Shown: in pieces, positions 4,398 through 5,265 of the stretch | How the letters are laid out: each line of letters starts with the position of its first letter | Position numbering within the stretch: position 1 is the stretch's first letter | Source of the DNA: Rubritepida sp. | Lineage (GTDB): Bacteria; Pseudomonadota; Alphaproteobacteria; Acetobacterales; Acetobacteraceae | Assembly: GCA_014376425.1 (NCBI GenBank) | Contig: JACMRO010000057.1 | Location: forward strand, 1-5,265 | Direction of reading: 5' to 3' | DNA: 5,265 bases | Program-made: the position numbers and the translations under genes | Notes under the pieces: model-generated | The model's input: the letters and a program-made list of their open reading frames with translations, nothing else | Database searches by the model: none | Told to the model about the DNA's origin: nothing

Positions 4398-5265
4398 AGC
4401 AATTCTCCTTGTCCCTCGGTCTTGCGCGGCCGGTCGGCGCGCACGGCGACCTGGCCGTCCTGGAATTGCAGCGTCATTGCCGCCCCCGGCCGCACCATGG
4501 CGGCGTGGGTGATGGCGGCGCCGCCCGCGCCCTGCACCAGCGCGAAGCCGCGCGCCAGCACAGCGGTGTAGGCCACGCCTTCCAGCCGCGCCGACAGCCC
4601 GGCCAAGGCTGTGCCTTGCTGGCGCATCGCCGCTTCCAGCGGCGCGGCGGTGAAGCGCAGCAGGGCAGGGGCTGCCCGCCGCCGCGCCAGCGCCGCGCCC
4701 CAGGCGGCATCCAGCCGCCCGGCCAGCCCGTCCAGAGCGGCGGCCCGGCGTTGCAACCCCGCGCGCAGCGGCACGGCGTTGAAGCCCATCGCCCCCATCG
4801 CGCCCCGCCGTGCCGTCAGCGCCGCCATCCGTCCCACCTGCAGCCTCCCCGCCAGCGTGCCCAGCGCTGCTTCGTTACGGCCCATCGCCGCCAGCAGCGG
4901 CGCCAGGCCGAAGCGGGCGAAAGCCGGCGCTGCCCGCCGTGCCGCCACCCCGGCCCGCCAAGCCGCGCCTATCCGCCCGCGCAGCAGCGCCAGCGCGTGC
5001 CGCCGCGCGGCAATCCCCTCACGCGGGTGGGGCAGCGCCAGCTGCGCGAACTGCGTCCGCCGCCGCCCGACCAGCGCGGGCAGCGCCTGGCGCAGCCGCT
5101 CGCCACGATCTTCCAGCCGCTGCCGCAGCCCGCCCAGCAGATCGGGCATCGAGGGTAGGCCGCGCCCCACCCGCAGCAGCCCGTGGCGCGCGCGGTCCCG
5201 CTGCCCCTGCATTGCCTGGTGCAGCCTGCCGCCGCGCTGCGCCAGGTCGGCCATCAGCTCGACCC
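4394..5265 (-). CDS. xseA: Exonuclease VII large subunit, C-terminal part (5' end outside window)
   Basis: The C-terminal 290 or so residues of XseA, the large subunit that, with several XseB subunits, degrades single-stranded DNA to short oligonucleotides in the cytoplasm. The visible part begins in VELMADLAQRGGRLHQAM, the end of the catalytic domain just after the usual Ala-rich segment, and then runs through a long Ala/Arg/Leu-rich helical region that in the family holds the XseB-binding coiled coils. It closes with the conserved end LARGFALVQGAGG...ITHAAMVRPGAAMTLQFQDGQVAVRA. The nucleic-acid-binding OB fold and most catalytic residues lie outside the window. The helical part contains three 43-residue tandem repeats (see the repeat entry). 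Methionines inside this stretch are not starts; the frame is open to the window edge. The stop overlaps the GTG of the peptidase gene. Confidence 0.92.
   Translation of the reverse strand, partial: VELMADLAQRGGRLHQAMQGQRDRARHGLLRVGRGLPSMPDLLGGLRQRLEDRGERLRQALPALVGRRRTQFAQLALPHPREGIAARRHALALLRGRIGAAWRAGVAARRAAPAFARFGLAPLLAAMGRNEAALGTLAGRLQVGRMAALTARRGAMGAMGFNAVPLRAGLQRRAAALDGLAGRLDAAWGAALARRRAAPALLRFTAAPLEAAMRQQGTALAGLSARLEGVAYTAVLARGFALVQGAGGAAITHAAMVRPGAAMTLQFQDGQVAVRADRPRKTEGQGELL
4405..4410 (-). promoter_or_regulatory. Ribosome binding site of the M23 peptidase gene
   Basis: Read on the - strand, AAGGAG lies seven bases before the GTG at 4397, inside the last codons of xseA. This settles the GTG start and the four-base overlap. 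Confidence 0.8.
4598..4984 (-). repeat. Three tandem 129-base repeats within xseA (43 residues each)
   Basis: In the XseA helical region the units 4984-4856, 4855-4727 and 4726-4598 align without gaps at the protein level. Each begins LxGR(I/L), and then shows a run around RRAAP or RRGAM at positions 16-20, a Phe at 25, APL or VPL at 28-30, and a Leu near position 41. Units 1 and 3 are the most alike (both share AAW, ARRAAP or RRRAAP, and APL). A weaker related unit may precede them (from LRQRLEDRGERL), and LSARLEGV begins a partial unit after. Repeats of this kind lengthen the coiled-coil arm that carries XseB. Confidence 0.7.

Noticed and set aside
4388..5158. 256-codon + strand frame opposite xseA
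   Set aside because: Gln/Arg/Pro-rich shadow of the GC-rich xseA repeats; no ribosome binding site or family features.

Overview
The window reads as chromosomal DNA of a high-GC alphaproteobacterium. The protein style (a PuuD-type urate oxidase, an XseA with an Ala/Arg-rich helical repeat region, a compact periplasmic M23 peptidase) suggests a Rhodospirillales/Acetobacteraceae-like lineage. That placement is inference from protein character, not from any search. Both window ends cut through genes.

Left part (1-1241), metal-handling segment: the 3' end of an EnvZ-like sensor histidine kinase, then a 66-residue CopZ-like heavy-metal-associated (HMA) protein, then a secreted DUF305 protein of the type that includes the periplasmic copper binder CopM. 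All three are on the + strand. The upstream regions of both small metal genes share the octamer TTTTGTCA, and one of them forms a perfect TGACA-N5-TGTCA dyad, so a common metal-responsive regulator is plausible. A strong perfect hairpin follows the DUF305 gene.

Middle (1242-1937): no intact gene. It holds the decayed C-terminal part of a large serine recombinase (1357-1749), with two hairpin or palindromic sequences behind it. Base composition is clearly lower in G+C in parts of the left and middle segments than to the right, so this looks like the scar of an integrated element at the border between accessory and core DNA.

Right part (1938-3618), urate breakdown: 5-hydroxyisourate hydrolase (uraH) is translationally coupled (TGATG) to a membrane urate oxidase with a C-terminal cytochrome c domain (puuD). 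Together they take urate to 5-hydroxyisourate and then to OHCU, with electrons passed through heme c. The OHCU decarboxylase and allantoin genes are not in the window. A 24-residue single-span membrane protein with a good ribosome binding site follows.

Far right (3615-5265, - strand): the 3' part of xseA (exonuclease VII large subunit) overlaps by 4 bases (GTGA) a secreted M23 metallopeptidase. The peptidase gene ends tail-to-tail with the small membrane protein gene, with the two stop codons overlapping. No RNA genes, CRISPR arrays or complete mobile elements were seen. No wholly new system is evident. The best leads are the shared operator-like motif, the recombinase fossil at the segment border, the mini membrane protein with its overlapping convergent stop, and the 43-residue tandem repeats in XseA.
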